A stretch of 6,256 nucleotides of DNA from Desulfotomaculum sp. (GTDB lineage Bacteria > Bacillota > Desulfotomaculia > Desulfotomaculales > Nap2-2B). Below are positions 5,789 to 6,256 of the stretch, piece after piece (the stretch's first letter is position 1; the number at the start of each line of letters is the position of its first letter). The DNA lies in contig DMDI01000007.1 in NCBI GenBank assembly GCA_003445555.1, positions 1-6,256 on the forward strand. Reading direction: 5' to 3'. The notes below the pieces were generated by a model that was not told the DNA's origin, did no database searches, and saw only the letters and a list, made by a program, of their open reading frames with translations. The translations under genes were made by a program, and so were the position numbers.

Positions 5789-6183
5789 TTATTGCTTTCG
5801 TATATTTCTTGCGCTTCTTCAGGCGAAGTATTTTCGTGCACAATAGCCCGGATAGCTTTAATCATGGCTACCGGAAAATCATTTTGCCAGATGTCCCGGC
5901 CCAGGTTTACTCCTATAGCTCCTTTTTGCATTCCATCATATACAAACTGAAATACCTCAAGTTCGGTATCTACTTGAGGACCGCCGGCCATAACTACCGG
6001 GACGGGACAGCCTTGTACAACTTTTTCGAATTCCTCACAGTAATAAGTTTTAACCAGCCGGGCCCCTAGTTCAGCCGCAATCCGGCAGCATAAAGCCAGG
6101 TAACGGGCATCACGTTTTTCCAGTTCTTTACCTACGGCGGGAACAGCCCTTACCGGGGGGCCGGGCTTTTTGCCTTCCTCCAC
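5785..6183 (-). CDS. Class I aldolase, DhnA/FbaB/LsrF family, C-terminal half (5' part interrupted)
   Basis: These 132 residues match the C-terminal half of the DeoC/FbaB/LsrF-type (beta/alpha)8 aldolases. The motif GARLVKTYYCEEFEKVVQGC (residues 40-59) carries the Schiff-base lysine K45, followed by VPVVMAGG (61-68), the phosphate-binding GAIGVNLGRDIWQ (88-100) and a C-terminal VHENTSPEEAQEIY. Relatives cleave or transfer phosphorylated sugars (fructose bisphosphate aldolase, LsrF of AI-2 breakdown, aminodideoxyheptulosonate synthase); I cannot pick among them. Whole proteins have about 260-290 residues, so the first half is missing. The GTG at 6183 is the first available start in frame, but it has no clear Shine-Dalgarno. 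In an alignment recalled from memory it falls on an internal Val of LsrF, so it is probably not a true start: similarity continues upstream through an in-frame TAA at 6199-6201. The stop is TAG, lying within a REP-like unit. It may form a catabolic pair with the dehydrogenase downstream. Confidence 0.8.
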   Translation of the reverse strand: MEEGKKPGPPVRAVPAVGKELEKRDARYLALCCRIAAELGARLVKTYYCEEFEKVVQGCPVPVVMAGGPQVDTELEVFQFVYDGMQKGAIGVNLGRDIWQNDFPVAMIKAIRAIVHENTSPEEAQEIYESNK

Positions 6184-6256
6184 CAGTTTGGCCCGATTTT
6201 ATAAGGATTCATGCCCGTGAACTGTTTCCTTAAAAAAAGAAAAACCCCCCCCCCCC
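6184..6256 (-). other. Degraded continuation of the aldolase reading frame, ending in poly-C
   Basis: Reading the same frame upstream of 6183 gives KETVHGHESL, stop, NRAKL before VEEGKK. This lines up without gaps with LsrF as I recall it (IGSEYEHQSIKNIIKLVDAG), the stop sitting at a Lys codon; a single change AAA to TAA would produce it. Above that the frame runs to the window edge as Phe/Gly-rich low-complexity sequence: an A-rich tract (6232-6244) and twelve C (6245-6256) on the plus strand. Either a decayed gene or, more likely, an unreliable contig terminus. Confidence 0.55.

Noticed and set aside
5728..6069. Plus-strand open frame of 113 codons
   Set aside because: It is antisense to the aldolase, which has clear catalytic motifs, and it begins within the REP-like repeat.

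Overview
The window looks like chromosomal DNA of a Gram-positive, probably anaerobic, member of the Firmicutes (Clostridia/Peptococcaceae-like). The reasons are strong AGGAGG-type ribosome binding sites, a TTG start with a near-perfect Shine-Dalgarno, moderate GC content, a Bacillus-type 573-residue PolX, and an MtaD/SAH-deaminase-type amidohydrolase. This placement is an inference from gene content; there is no rRNA here to confirm it. All six recognisable genes lie on the minus strand, so transcription runs from right to left.

In transcription order: (1) the C-terminal half of a class I aldolase of the DhnA/LsrF family (5785-6183), with a degraded N-terminal continuation carrying an in-frame stop and running into a poly-C window end; (2) a 127-bp gap holding REP-like palindromes; (3) a zinc-dependent medium-chain dehydrogenase (4563-5657) carrying a repeat-derived in-frame insertion of about 21 residues; (4) an MTA/SAH deaminase-type amidohydrolase (3199-4512); (5) DNA polymerase/3'-5' exonuclease PolX (1481-3202), start-stop overlapped with the deaminase; (6) a small charged helical protein of unknown function (837-1418); (7) the N-terminal 270 residues of a PmbA/TldE-type TldD-family protein (1-810), cut by the window start.

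Genes 3 to 5 are separated by 50 nt and by a 4-nt overlap and probably share a transcript. The unknown protein and TldE are 26 nt apart and form a second tight pair, which may be read through from PolX across 62 nt or from its own weak promoter. The aldolase and dehydrogenase could be a sugar or polyol catabolic pair; deaminase, PolX and TldE are housekeeping or repair and maturation functions with no obvious common pathway.

The most unusual content is the repeats. One is a 7-nt-periodic, partly palindromic array inside the dehydrogenase gene, translated as an extra surface segment. The other is a BIME-like inverted pair of hairpins between the aldolase and dehydrogenase genes. Each hairpin is preceded directly by GTAG, the two stems differ by a compensatory base-pair change, and one GTAG supplies the aldolase stop codon. 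The last ~110 bases show signs of sequence degradation, consistent with a contig end.
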